A DNA stretch of 64,000 nt, from positions 417,659 to 481,658 of the forward strand of contig VSDK01015468.1 in the NCBI GenBank assembly GCA_009767595.1. The letters run 5' to 3'. Positions 54,068-64,000 of this stretch are shown here, piece by piece. Source of the stretch: Symbiodinium kawagutii. Its lineage: Eukaryota; Sar; Dinophyceae; Suessiales; Symbiodiniaceae. The notes under the pieces were generated by a model, which was not told where the DNA came from, made no database searches, and worked only from the letters and a program-made list of their open reading frames with translations. The position numbers and the translations under genes were made by a program. The first letter of the stretch is position 1, and every line of letters begins with the position of its first letter.

Positions 54068-54559
54068 CTTGGAAGCATCTCCAGGAGCTTGCCCTCTACA
54101 GCTTGGGTGCATGAGACCATCAGCAAAGAGAGGCTGCCCCAGCTGTCCCACGTTGAGAAAACCATTTGAAAACCATTTGGAATCCAATTGCATCCAATCA
54201 TATTCACATTGCAAGCAAGCAGCTTTCGTTAACGTTGCAGGCAGAGCTGGCATAGCCAACAAAAAGATTCGACCTTCGTGGCAAACCACTCAGGGCTCAC
54301 CTGTCGTAATTTGATGATCCTGACAGTCACAAAGAAGCCACAAAAAGCACAAAGCATCGCCAAACCTATGTTCCCAGATCCTCCTAAGATGCTCCAAGAC
54401 ACGGAAAGGGCGGTGAAGGGCACCAATCAGCACCGATCAACTTCGACGGAGTAAATCAATGACAAGCTACATGGCGCGCCATGATGCGAGTTCATTCTTT
54501 TAGGGTGACTGTGATGCTTCGGTGTTGTCTAATTGAATTCTTCATGCTTAACTAGGCCC

Positions 54560-54960
54560 AGGCCAAGAAGACCTGCGGATGTATCTGATCTTGTTTGGGT
54601 GATACTCGTGATGGATGCAAGGTATTGCAGGGTCATCTTTGGCAGTCACAATGTCAACTCTTGGATGCCACGGTCGTTCGCTGATGCTGAGATTGCTGCA
54701 ACTGCCGTGCGGAAATTTCAGAAAGGAATAACTGCTGGTTGTTGAACATGACAATGAGGGGAACAATTCGCACGGCTCAACAATTTGGGGAAAAAGGCAT
54801 TCAAACACACCAAAAGGATGGCAGGTGGCCATGCCATTTGCAGCGATTACGATGGGGATCAATGCCCACATCAGCTTCTTTGTGCAACGCTGTGCATCTT
54901 CGTTTGTTGTAGGTTTCCGCTCGGCCCGGGCGGCGCCAAAAACGTGAGCCAAATCCACTG
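54560..54960 (-). other. Coding-like fragments, unidentified
   Basis: Two minus-strand fragments, HVFGAARAERKPTTNEDAQ near 54900-54955 and VDIVTAKDDPAI near 54620-54655, are protein-like. The second could be the end of a WD40 blade. No splice pair could be chosen. Confidence 0.2.
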
Positions 54961-55799
54961 CCAGGCCTGTTGCTCCACGCGCACTGTCTCCTGTAGTTGA
55001 ATCAGTTGATTGAAATCACTTGAAATTATGGAAATATGCATAATATATATATACTATATATATACACATATAATCTTTGATTTGAAATTAGTCAACCAAC
55101 AAATATGTATGTTTCATTCTGACAGATATACGGTATACAGATTTATGTTCTTATAATTGAAAAAGTGCCAGCCTGCGAATTTGGAGTCGAGGCAAGTGAC
55201 CCCTGGCACCCTGGTCCTCCGCCCGAAGGTTTTGGCGGTGATCTTCTATGATGGCCTGCCGCAAGCCGTTACTGTCTCAACCCCAAGGCCGTCACGCAAG
55301 GGACCCCAAGACCAAGTGACTGGTGAAAGAAATTCTCAGATGATGTGGGCTCAAATCTATGAATCGCCCCTTCCACTGATTGCATCCACCTCACGGTAGT
55401 CTCGCCTGCTTGCCCATGAGAGAGCTCTTGAGCTCCAGAACGTGGCGCTTGGACTGGTCAATATCTTGGGTGATGATCTGAGCACAAGGCCGTACCCACC
55501 CAACCAGCTGAGATTTGACAGGCACATGACATCACACTAGCATACGACGAGCTGTAGCGGGAGGTGATCCTCAAGGATAGCCTGGAGTTGCCCTTGCCGA
55601 TTGTTCAATGATGTTCAATGAGAATTCCAGCTCAGAGTTTCTTGTGATCACCTGCATGCCAAGTATGATACATTTACTTGGACATGCATAAATACATATA
55701 TCGTATATGATAAAGATATATACACGCATTAAAAATGTTCTCTATATATACATATATGTACACCAATGTCTAGTTAGTCAAAGATGTCGAAAGATCCCG

Positions 55800-56170
55800 C
55801 CTGAGCTTGCAGCTGAAAACTCTTTGACGAGGCCTGGAGAGATCCCCAGGAGGGCTAAGCTTTGGCTCCGAGGCCCTACATATGCCGAGTCCGGGAAGAA
55901 ATTTTCCCTCTCAGATCCTCTCAGCATGTGCCAGGGAACTGTCAAACCAGGAAGGTGGAGGTTCACTGCAGGCCTTGGTGCCATCTATGCCATCTACAAC
56001 CCTTTACACGCTTTACAGCAAGGCGGTCTTCCATGGTCTCCCCACGACGCCACGAACCCCGGTGCCATCCTCCAAGTTGTTCCGCTGTAGCCCCTGCTCT
56101 GCCAGAGCCTCGGAAGAGTGGAGGCTTTGGCGCCCGAGCGCAAACGCAAACACTTTTTGGCGATGGGACG
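55800..56170 (-). other. Coding-like blocks, unidentified
   Basis: Minus-strand frames SQSLALLGISPGLVKEFSAA (about 55810-55870) and VFAFALGRQSLHSSEALAEQ (about 56070-56160) have good coding character. The first is followed by an apparent GC donor (CTCAG|GCGGGA). No family is recognised. Confidence 0.3.
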
Positions 56171-56692
56171 TGATTGGACAACTCCCTAGTGCTTGTGCCT
56201 GAGAAAAATCGTCCAAGCCATCCCAAGCCTATCCGTGAATCACATGAAATCGGCGCTTGAATGCAATAGTGCCGAAATCAGTGGCAAGAGCTACTTTTCA
56301 GAGGCTTCACTGGGAACCTTCAGTCACACTCCTGTACCAGGGTTTCTCCCAAGCAGCTTCCGCTCTCTTTTCTATCCTCATCAGAGCATTCAAATGTTCA
56401 ACTTATTGATTGGCAAAATCAAAATGGTATACACTTTGGCTCTGACTCCTTAAGTCATTGCTCCTTCTGCTCAGTTCTTCTGCGTTGCTTCGAGAAGTCT
56501 TGGGATTGGGAATATGCACCGGGCAGCGTCGCCGGAGTGTCTCATCTCCACTTGAAGGCGCTGCCATGCGCTGCCATGCGCTGCTTCTCAGGGAATCTCT
56601 GGGAGGCTCCCTGCCACTCTGTGATCGCCGCCTGTGCCAGCATCTCATCAGATCTCCTCGCTAAAGCTTCCAGTTTGAGCTCCGACAAGAAG

Positions 56693-56752
56693 GCTCAAGG
56701 AGGCTCAAAGAGGCTCAAGGAGGCTCAAAGAGGCTCAAGGAGGCTCAAGGCA
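56693..56752. repeat. 20-bp tandem repeat AGGCTCAAAGAGGCTCAAGG
   Basis: Three copies of a 20-bp unit, itself made of two near-identical 10-bp halves. Confidence 0.9.
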
Positions 56753-57209
56753 CCAACACTTTCCAGGGCAAGGTGGATGGCAGCATGGCAAAGGGTACCT
56801 GCCAAGTCAGGCTCATGACATCTCATGACCGTCTCCGAATGTTTGCAACGTGCTACGAGTTTTCGCTTTGGGCTCTAGGGGTCTGAGTCGCTCGCGTGCA
56901 GATCAAAACGAGGCTCGAGGTAATGATCAAGCAGCGAAGGGTACTGCGGCTTTCGGGAGCTGGCGGTCCTCGCATCAGGCAAATCTGCGTGAAAACACAA
57001 GGTCAAACAATCAGCAATAGTTTTAAACCTGTACTAAGTACATATACGTTTTGTCTACTAGGTAGTCTGATGTAGTGTATTTTTCATCTGCAACAGCCTT
57101 ATCACAGTAATTATATAGTACGCATCTATACGCATCCTATTATCCCTCTCTCTCTCGTTTAAATGCTACCAGTATCTACCAGTTATTCAGCCAAGGTATG
57201 TCAAGGTGG

Positions 57210-57415
57210 TCAGGGGCGGTCAGGGGCAGAACATTTGCAAAGTCAAGACCGAAACTGAAGAACTGCCTGCAGTTTTGCTTGGGACAGGCTGTGTCAGGCT
57301 CCCAACTTCAGCTCCCTTCAGCTGCCCAGTCTGTATTTCCTGTCGGTGTCGGTCCTCTAAACCTTCTGGAGCCTGCTCTTCAGCCCAAGATTTTACGATG
57401 TACAAGGCATAAGCC
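57210..57415 (-). CDS. Exon-like block, unidentified
   Basis: The minus-strand frame reads ALYIVKSWAEEQAPEGLEDR, then HRQEIQTGQLKGAEVG. It is charged and protein-like over more than 60 codons. A second block, LTKAHLAGDVFERLCTDHPA, lies near 57560-57640. Boundaries are uncertain and no domain is recognised. Confidence 0.35.
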
Positions 57416-58224
57416 TGTCTCGAAACCGGCAGCAATCAGCAACAACTTCAGTTTGCATCAAGATTCGAAGAACAGGAACTGGCTTCTTATCGGTTGAATG
57501 CAACACATGAATACAAGTGCGACCCTCTTCTGAAGCATGAAGAAATTGAAGGAACACGTCTGGTGACAAGCATGCCGCAAGAATGATGCCGGATGATCGG
57601 TGCACAAACGTTCAAAAACGTCACCCGCCAAGTGAGCCTTTGTCAATGTTTGGTGTGCTGGGCGACCATCCCCTGTGGTCAATATGCGAACTGATTGAGT
57701 ATGTACAGTTGGTATACCCCTAACATTGCTGGATAGTATGTGTTATCATCCCCTTTGCTCAGTCACTAGTTTAGCATTTACCATATGTTGAGAAACGGTT
57801 GTTGGCTATTCTTATTGGCTGCAGTATCATCCCTGTAACTGTCGTTAACTCCACAAATCCAGATTGACCGAGGCAGTTCTTGGGGCTTGAGGCAGGAGAC
57901 CAGGTGCAAACGGAACTCCGGACTCCAGGGCAGCTCCCAAATCCACCTTAGCTACTTGGACAAGCACGGCTTGGGACAGCACAGAAATGGCAGCCACTCG
58001 GTGGGGCAATGTGCAGTTGGGGGTAGAACTGCGAGACATCTAGGTGCCCGATTTTTGGGCAAGCCCTTGGCTCGACTTCGGCCACGGGTTCATTGCAAAA
58101 CCCATGGCTTTTGTGGCGGTCCAATATGTGGAGTTCATTAGTCACTAAGACTTCCAGGAACTGTCTTTGTTCTGGCGACCTTTTTTCCCTAACGCGTGCG
58201 AAGGGTTCTCAGTTTGTTGATGTT

Positions 58225-58450
58225 AGTAAGAAGGAGAACGTAAGCAGTGGTGCAAATGCCTTGTTACACACTGCTTACGGTCGCATGACCTCCATCTGTC
58301 AAGCTGCTCTTCCACTGCTGCAAGCAGTGCTAGCATCAGCAGCGGCAATGCGGGCTTCCAAGAGGCCATCTCCACCTGCTGCCACCAGTGGCAATGCACC
58401 AAACGATCCGCCAATGTGTCCGGAGCCTTGCAAGCTGCCACTTCCAAGAT
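58225..58450 (-). CDS. Exon-like block, unidentified
   Basis: The minus-strand frame reads ILEVAACKAPDTLADRLVHC, later LPLLMLALLAAVEEQLDRW. It is leucine- and alanine-rich and helical, possibly a repeat protein, but nothing specific. A competing Gly/Ser-rich minus-strand frame is open across the same stretch. Confidence 0.3.
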
Positions 58451-58849
58451 CGTTTCCAAAGCATGTCTGCATACACACACTCAAAACCAGTGAGATGCAC
58501 ACACGAAATTGCATGGCGTAGTTTCTGGCGGGTTGCTTGTTCAAAGGTGCTTCAAAAGCGTCAAAATGTTGCGCGGGTATTGACTGGAAAAATTGTCTTT
58601 CGTGGTCATCCCAAAAAAGTGTTTAAGGTCTTTGTGCACAGCATCCCGCACGGCATGGTTCAACAGGTCGGACCAAGTTCAGCCTGCTAGCTTGCAATCC
58701 GAACATATGCCACGAAAATCCAACATTGTGTAACATGGTTGCATAAACTTGAGCACCAGCCCACATTCCCAACTGTGGCAATTAGATACGGTAATGAATG
58801 ACACATAGATACACATAGCTATTCCATCTCTGTAGTTGGATCCTCCTGC

Positions 58850-58990
58850 CTCCCACTGTGCCGCATCCTCCAACATTTCTTGAAGCTTCTGGCGCACTGC
58901 CGTGGTCTCAAGGGGTGCAGCTGCAGCTGAGGGCGAAGATCCGACTCTGCCGGTTTCCGCATCCGATCGCGATGCAGGGAGGTCAGACAC
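58850..58990 (-). CDS. Exon-like block ending at an apparent GC donor
   Basis: The minus-strand frame reads SDAETGRVGSSPSAAAAPLE, then TTAVRQKLQEMLEDAAQWE, ending at GTGGGAG|GCAGGA. A Ser/Ala linker leads into a charged helix. No family is recognised. Together with blocks at 60.3-62.9 kb it suggests another minus-strand gene. Confidence 0.4.
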
Positions 58991-59329
58991 CAATGGGCAC
59001 GACTGCATCAACCAATGTTCCTGGCAAAGTGTTGAACACATCAGGTCTTGTTGAGGCTACTGGCATGTTCCAGTCAGAACCGAGAGCAACGAAAAGAGCC
59101 TACCAAATGACACTCCTGAAACAGTAACTGTCTCTAAAAGAGTGTAAAAAAATCGATTCGCAAGACGAGATGCCAAAGGTTCAAGCACCTGCATGCGCAG
59201 CCGTGCTGGAAGTGTTCGTTTGGAAATGGGGTTGCTAAGAATCTCCTGAAGACATCTAAAACCTCCTAAATCCTAAACATCTTGCTACTGAATCTCCTCT
59301 AAAATCAACACCCTGTACCTCCTTGAGCC

Positions 59330-59470
59330 TCACGTGTTGGTAACCAACTTCTGCCACTGTCAGCAGGTGCCGCTGCAGTGAACTTGGCACTGGGCCTCCG
59401 TCACTTCCACGCCCCCAGCTGGCTGGAGCGCTGAGAACGACACGAGGAATCCATCCTGCGCATCTCTGAA
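59330..59470 (-). CDS. Exon-like block, unidentified
   Basis: The minus-strand frame reads AVFRDAQDGFLVSFSALQPA, then GGVEVTEAQCQ. Good coding character; boundaries are uncertain; not recognised. Confidence 0.3.
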
Positions 59471-60327
59471 CACGGCACACGGCATGTGATGCTATAGAGG
59501 AACTAGCTAGTCCCCGTGAACAAGACTACGCTTGCCTGCAGCATGTGAAGGTGAGGCACAACAGTACCAACGATTTTAGACAAGGTCTTCAGGCCTAGTC
59601 GCAGTTGGCAAGCAGGAAAGACAATCCCCAAAATTAATATAGGCTGGATGACTGGATGGCATTGCAGCTGCAAGTACTGTGCTTGTTTTTTCTGTCCCAT
59701 TAAAGTGTCCCGGGCAACCAATCTGGAATATCTGGAATGATTTCGAGTATTGGCCAGGTTGACCAAATACTTGCATCTGCTTGCTTTTCTAACTTAGCTT
59801 TGAAGATGTTGATGTGAAAAAAAAGCTTCTGCGGCAATCACCATGAAAGTCTGATACCACGCCTGCCACACAAAACCAAGATCCCACGTAACCAGCTGCA
59901 CAAGCGAGGGAAGACTTTGGTGTACAAGCGAGGGAAAGTTTTGGTGTACAAGCGAGTGGTCGCCCAGTATGATGGCCCAAAAACATTGTGGCATACAATA
60001 GCCATCATCATCATGGTCGTTGTCACCATCACCATCATTGTCATCATCATCGTTATCAGCATGTCAAATCTCCGATCATGCTTGTCCTGGCGTTCCCAAC
60101 TCCAGATGTTCGAACATTCAGAGCCTCGGTCACTCATCCGCGCGTCGGCTGACTAAGCTCCACATGTTACAAGGTATCATTCATCTCTGCACAAAGCTCC
60201 GAAAAAGTGCCTGCAATGCTGCAACGCTCACTGATTACATCTGATATCATCTGATTACTTGGTTACTTGATGTTACTTGATCAGACCTAATCGTTGATGC
60301 TGGGCTATCATGGGCGAGGATGCGCCT

Positions 60328-60408
60328 TCACTCCGAGAAACAGCGGCCGCTTGGAAGCTCGTTGAGGAGGTCCAAGAAGTTCAGCCAAATTTCTGCAGAG
60401 TCGCCGTC
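60328..60408 (-). CDS. Exon after AG|G, possibly a terminal exon
   Basis: TTCTGCAG|GAC opens a minus-strand frame DGDSAEIWLNFLDLLNELPS, GRCFSE, then a stop. The acceptor is good and the helix is regular. The stop may be the true end of a gene or may lie past an unseen donor. Not recognised. Confidence 0.4.
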   Translation of the reverse strand, partial: DGDSAEIWLNFLDLLNELPSGRCFSE

Positions 60409-60547
60409 CTGCAGAACGGGGGCCACACTTGGCCACACCGCCATTCGATCAATCATTAGGAAGGCATAGGAAAGCAATGGATGGAAGCCGTTGCAAGTCA
60501 CTGACATGACATGGCTGGCCAGAAATGACATCAGAAATGACTGGGGA

Positions 60548-60640
60548 CATCCAACGGTCCAAGGACAACCACCTGCCGCAGCTTGCCATCCTCAGTGACC
60601 TTGTCCAGCAAACTCTTGGGCGCTGAGATCTCAGTGAAGC
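60548..60640 (-). CDS. Exon-like block, unidentified
   Basis: The minus-strand frame reads ISAPKSLLDKVTEDGKLRQV, then VVLGPLDVP. It could end at CGGCAG|GTGGTT. It lies just upstream of the exon at 60.4 kb on the same strand and probably belongs with it. Confidence 0.4.
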
Positions 60641-60989
60641 CATGGATCTGCCACTGAAGGCTCACTATGCCAGAAGTGCGAAACATGACATGACACATGA
60701 TGACACAAAATGACATCCCAAGCATACCAACTATGTCACCTGTAAATATATGTAGATATACAGAGTGATAGTTGATTATAGTTGATTAATGTATTTATTC
60801 ATTAAGAAATTAATCAATTGATCAATATAATTCAGACAAGTGAAGTGTGTGAAATTGTGTATGTGTGTGTGTGGTTTTTGGCTCCATGCACACTTGCCGT
60901 GCCTATGAAATTGCATCATCTTGACGTTACCTTGAAGACATTTGCAAATTGTGAACCTGTCTCCTTCAAATGATGGCTTCAGCTATTCT

Positions 60990-61185
60990 TGCCCACAGGG
61001 CCACAACAGCATCCGCGCCTGCACATGGCTGTCTTCTGTCGTTGGATCTTCACTCTCCCAAATTGCTGGCCGTGGACGTTCTGAAGGACGTGGAGGACGT
61101 GCGAGTTTCAGCAGAGCGTAGAGCGCCCCATGTACAGCAGCCATCCTCAGGACCACTGCTCGCAGCAGTGGTGCTGATTGCAACT
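60990..61185. other. Coding-like island, strand unsettled
   Basis: Open on both strands for about 60 codons. Minus: PLLRAVVLRMAAVHGALYAL. Plus: HSPKLLAVDVLKDVEDVRVS. One of them is probably an exon. The minus strand is favoured only by the direction of the neighbours. Confidence 0.3.
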
Positions 61186-61269
61186 GGATAACAGGTGCAT
61201 ACCATTATTATGCAACCAGCAGAATACCATGCTGTTCTCTCTTCGCACGCAGTCTGGATCCATCCTGAC

Positions 61270-61400
61270 CCATCCTGACTCTGCCCAGGATCCTATTCTC
61301 AAGTGAAGCCATTTCTGCACCCATCACAGAAAAAGCCACAGCAAGTGCCAGGTCAGGACTGGCTGCGATCCTCAGGCCGGGCCATGGTGGGCCATGATCG
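61270..61400 (-). CDS. Exon-like block, unidentified
   Basis: The minus-strand frame reads LRIAASPDLALAVAFSVMGA, then EMASLENRILG. Coding-like; the boundaries are not clear. Confidence 0.3.
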
Positions 61401-62069
61401 GCCATGGCGGGTGTGGGAAAACAGGACACCGACACCAAGGGTCACCCCATTCATCACCCCATTCACCCCATTCATCTACATGTGATTGCCTCGTCTTGTC
61501 TCAATCTGTCTCTGCCTCTTGATCTGACCAGGCATTCCCATGGACCCAGTTCCAGGCCCCAAAGCTCCCCAAGGACTGCAGAGGGTCTCTTTCACTTCGC
61601 CTTCACTCCTTGGCTGAGCCAGGCATAGCATTGGAATCCCCCGGGGGCCCCTCGCCACAAATCGCAAAAAACCCCATCCATCCGGTTGTATTGTTCTCGT
61701 TGTTGTTGTCGTTGTCGATGATGATCAGTTGGGTTTTCAATTTAGCATTCCTTTTCGGATGGAACATACTTGGAATGCACCAGTTTTTCTCACTCGAAGA
61801 CTGTCAGAATGGGAAACCAAAACCGCCACACTCATACAGAATCTCCTGGTTTTCAAACCTGTGTCAAATCATAGCAACAAGAAGTTACCGAGAATCATTT
61901 TGAGCAGCAGTTTACTACTACAACACTCCTCGCACACAATTTGAGATTCTGAAGTCATAACATGAAAGAACATAATGTAACATCCATCAAAGAAGTCGAC
62001 CCATCAACCTTTGAGTTTTCCGAACAAACAACCCAAATCGCAACATCCACGGCCAACGAGGTCTCCCAA

Positions 62070-62240
62070 TCCAAGGATCATTGCACCCTGCTGCGCCACA
62101 GCAGCACCACGCAGCAGCAACTCAACCAAGCTGCCAGCGGACAGGGTCACAGCTCTGCTGGCAAACCCCACCAACCAACGTGCAAAGCTGCAGAGTTCGC
62201 ACTGGCCTGGCCGGAGCCCCATGGTCAAGCTATGGCTTCC
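62070..62240 (-). CDS. Exon-like block, unidentified
   Basis: The minus-strand frame reads SRAVTLSAGSLVELLLRGAA, then VAQQGAMILGLGDLVGRG. Regular Ala/Leu/Gly helix pattern; not recognised. Confidence 0.3.
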
Positions 62241-62739
62241 CACCAACGCGAGAAGTTGTAACCATTGGAGACTACAAACTCGCACAAACCGTTTGACCAC
62301 CAATGCAGGAATGAAATGAAATTCATATATACATATAGTCTCTACATGTCTTTACTAACCATTGGTAGTCCAACGGCTTGTACTAGCGTAGTTGGAAACT
62401 AGTAGACACCATTGAGCTGCTGAGAAACCATGAGAGTAATTACATTTAATTTGAAGAACAAAATCCACATGTTGCAGGAGCTGTTACCAACTTTGAGTCT
62501 TTGAGCCCCGAGCCCCAAACATCAAAATCATAAAAGATTGTCTTGTTGGAGTCTAGCCGACCATGGCGCAGTCCGCAAATGCCTCTCCACCATCTAGAGG
62601 TAAAACATGACGAAACTGAAAATAAACTTCAAAAAAATCGGAAAAAATGCAACAGGCACAAGTGCACACAGAATCTCCCGGACTAGCGGATGCATGAACG
62701 GCTGGGTCTTCTCCAGCAGTCAACAATTGTTTCAATCAA

Positions 62740-62920
62740 CTGGCCAAAGCTTACCCCAACCTGATGCGCCTCCATCCTCAGTTTTGGTTCCTTCGTGCTC
62801 CGGCCATCTTGCTTTCAAGACTCCCAGAAGAAGCAACCGCGCAGAGCAGCAACCAGGCATCAGTTCGTCATCTGTCCGGGGATGGTCACTTGAGGCGCTT
62901 GAAATTTTCAACATGTCTTC
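62740..62920 (-). CDS. Exon-like block, unidentified
   Basis: The minus-strand frame reads TDDELMPGCCSARLLLLGVL, then KARWPEHEGTKTEDGGASG. A possible acceptor (CCGGACAG) lies before TDDE. Protein-like; not recognised. Confidence 0.3.
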
Positions 62921-63202
62921 CCCCACAGAGGTTGAAGTAAAACTGTTGGCAATATGTGGCAATCCATAATTTGAACCGACAATCATTCTATATACTGTAA
63001 TCAAGTTACAATACGAAGAACGTAATTAATCTGCACCTGAGTTCATTTCAGATCCGAATTGTGTGTATGTAGCCTGTATAGTTGCAAAGTTGCGCCAGAG
63101 GGAAACATACACGAATGTGTACATCCAGGCACCAGGTTCCCAGGCAACCCACAGGTAAGAGCGTGAACAACACCAACCAGCACCACACCTTGCCAGCAGG
63201 AA

Positions 63203-63329
63203 NNNNNNNNNNNNNNNNNNNNNNNNNNNNNNNNNNNNNNNNNNNNNNNNNNNNNNNNNNNNNNNNNNNNNNNNNNNNNNNNNNNNNNNNNNNNNNNNNN
63301 NNNNNNNNNNNNNNNNNNNNNNNNNNNNN
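63203..63329. other. Assembly gap (127 N)
   Basis: Undetermined bases. Beyond the gap, 63330-64000 shows no coding feature that I can support. Confidence 1.
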
Positions 63330-64000
63330 AGGAATGGGTGAAATCCAACTAGACATCCCCAACGGTGATCATTTAAACACATATACAAACCCACTCAGGG
63401 GGACGAACGAAACATGTGGCTCCCCAGACGGCAAAATGAAAGAAAAATAGCCACCCCCAGCGGAAGGGGGCCAAGGGGTTGGACTGTGGGTCGCCCCAAA
63501 AATACATGTGCCATTTGGGTGTTTCTCAAAGGGTACCCCCTCAATCATCTTTCTAAACAGTTTATAATACTAAACCAACTATTTTTGGGGTCCCCTATTT
63601 TGAAAAACCGCCATTTCATGATCAACGCACTATCTCCCGAGAGTAAAGCCGACAGACTATGCCGATTCCTGAAACATTTGCAGTGAATTAGGTGAATTTC
63701 AATCAAAAAAAACTTTTGGCCAACGCCACTCGTGCATCTCGGCGGACGGGTGGCTGACAGCTGGTCAACAGCAAAATTTGTCTCCGTGGTGCTTGGGTGC
63801 AGGTTGTCTCCAGACACTGGTGTGCGAGGGGGTGCAAAAGTTTGGCATAAGTCTTGCATATATCATATGGCCAAAGTGCCACATCGTATACAAGACTATC
63901 TATGGAAAAACGAAAGACTACGTATCTGCAATCGTTGGGATGGAATTCTTTTGCTTGTTTGTAATTGTGGTCGGTGTTTGGTGCATAATCTTGCAAAACT

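Noticed and set aside
55157-55399. Plus-strand frame with RQVTPGTLVLRP, faintly like ribosomal protein L27
   Set aside because: The match is limited to a few residues and the rest of the L27 pattern is absent. It would also be the only plus-strand gene.
1-64000. Dinoflagellate spliced-leader gene or relict leader sequence
   Set aside because: No close match to the known leader or its reverse complement was seen by eye.
1-64000. tRNA, rRNA or snRNA genes
   Set aside because: No B-box-like GGTTCGAATCC with a foldable context and no rRNA-like segment was found by reading. A covariance-model search would be decisive.

Overview
The window looks like nuclear DNA of a dinoflagellate, most likely of the Symbiodiniaceae type (inference). 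The signs are very long introns with short exons, GT-AG mixed with apparent GC-AG splice sites, acceptors usually of the form AG|G, dense microsatellites, and Copia retroelements. Every host exon I can support lies on the minus strand, as do both retroelements. That fits the same-strand gene arrays known from dinoflagellates. Most of the 64 kb is intron or intergenic DNA, and no prokaryote-style gene array is present.

Layout: 1-3492 holds the 5' part of a retroelement-like coding region that runs off the left edge. 4.0-17 kb holds short minus-strand exons, among them three that carry successive parts of a SPRY domain (13.41, 9.0 and 7.83 kb), plus a satellite-like block at 11.48-12.9 kb. 17190-25211 is an 8.0-kb Ty1/Copia element with nearly identical LTRs and a perfect 5-bp target duplication (CTAAC). 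It carries gag-protease and integrase-reverse transcriptase-RNase H regions, with a DNA-methyltransferase-like domain ahead of the integrase. 25.4-28 kb holds unidentified exon-like blocks. 29.1-34.8 kb holds exons of an EF-hand protein gene.

54.1-45.5 kb, read on the minus strand, holds at least eight exons with WD40-repeat signatures. They are followed from 44.6 down to 37.5 kb by exons rich in charged, coiled-coil-like sequence. This could be one gene with N-terminal WD40 repeats and a C-terminal coiled coil, the layout of several cilia- and flagella-associated proteins, or two neighbouring genes. 57-63 kb holds further unidentified minus-strand exons.

No rRNA, tRNA, CRISPR array or spliced-leader gene was seen. 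Exon boundaries are read by eye from splice motifs and open frames, so they are approximate unless GT/GC...AG sites are named. Two assembly gaps are present (38179-38188 and 63203-63329).
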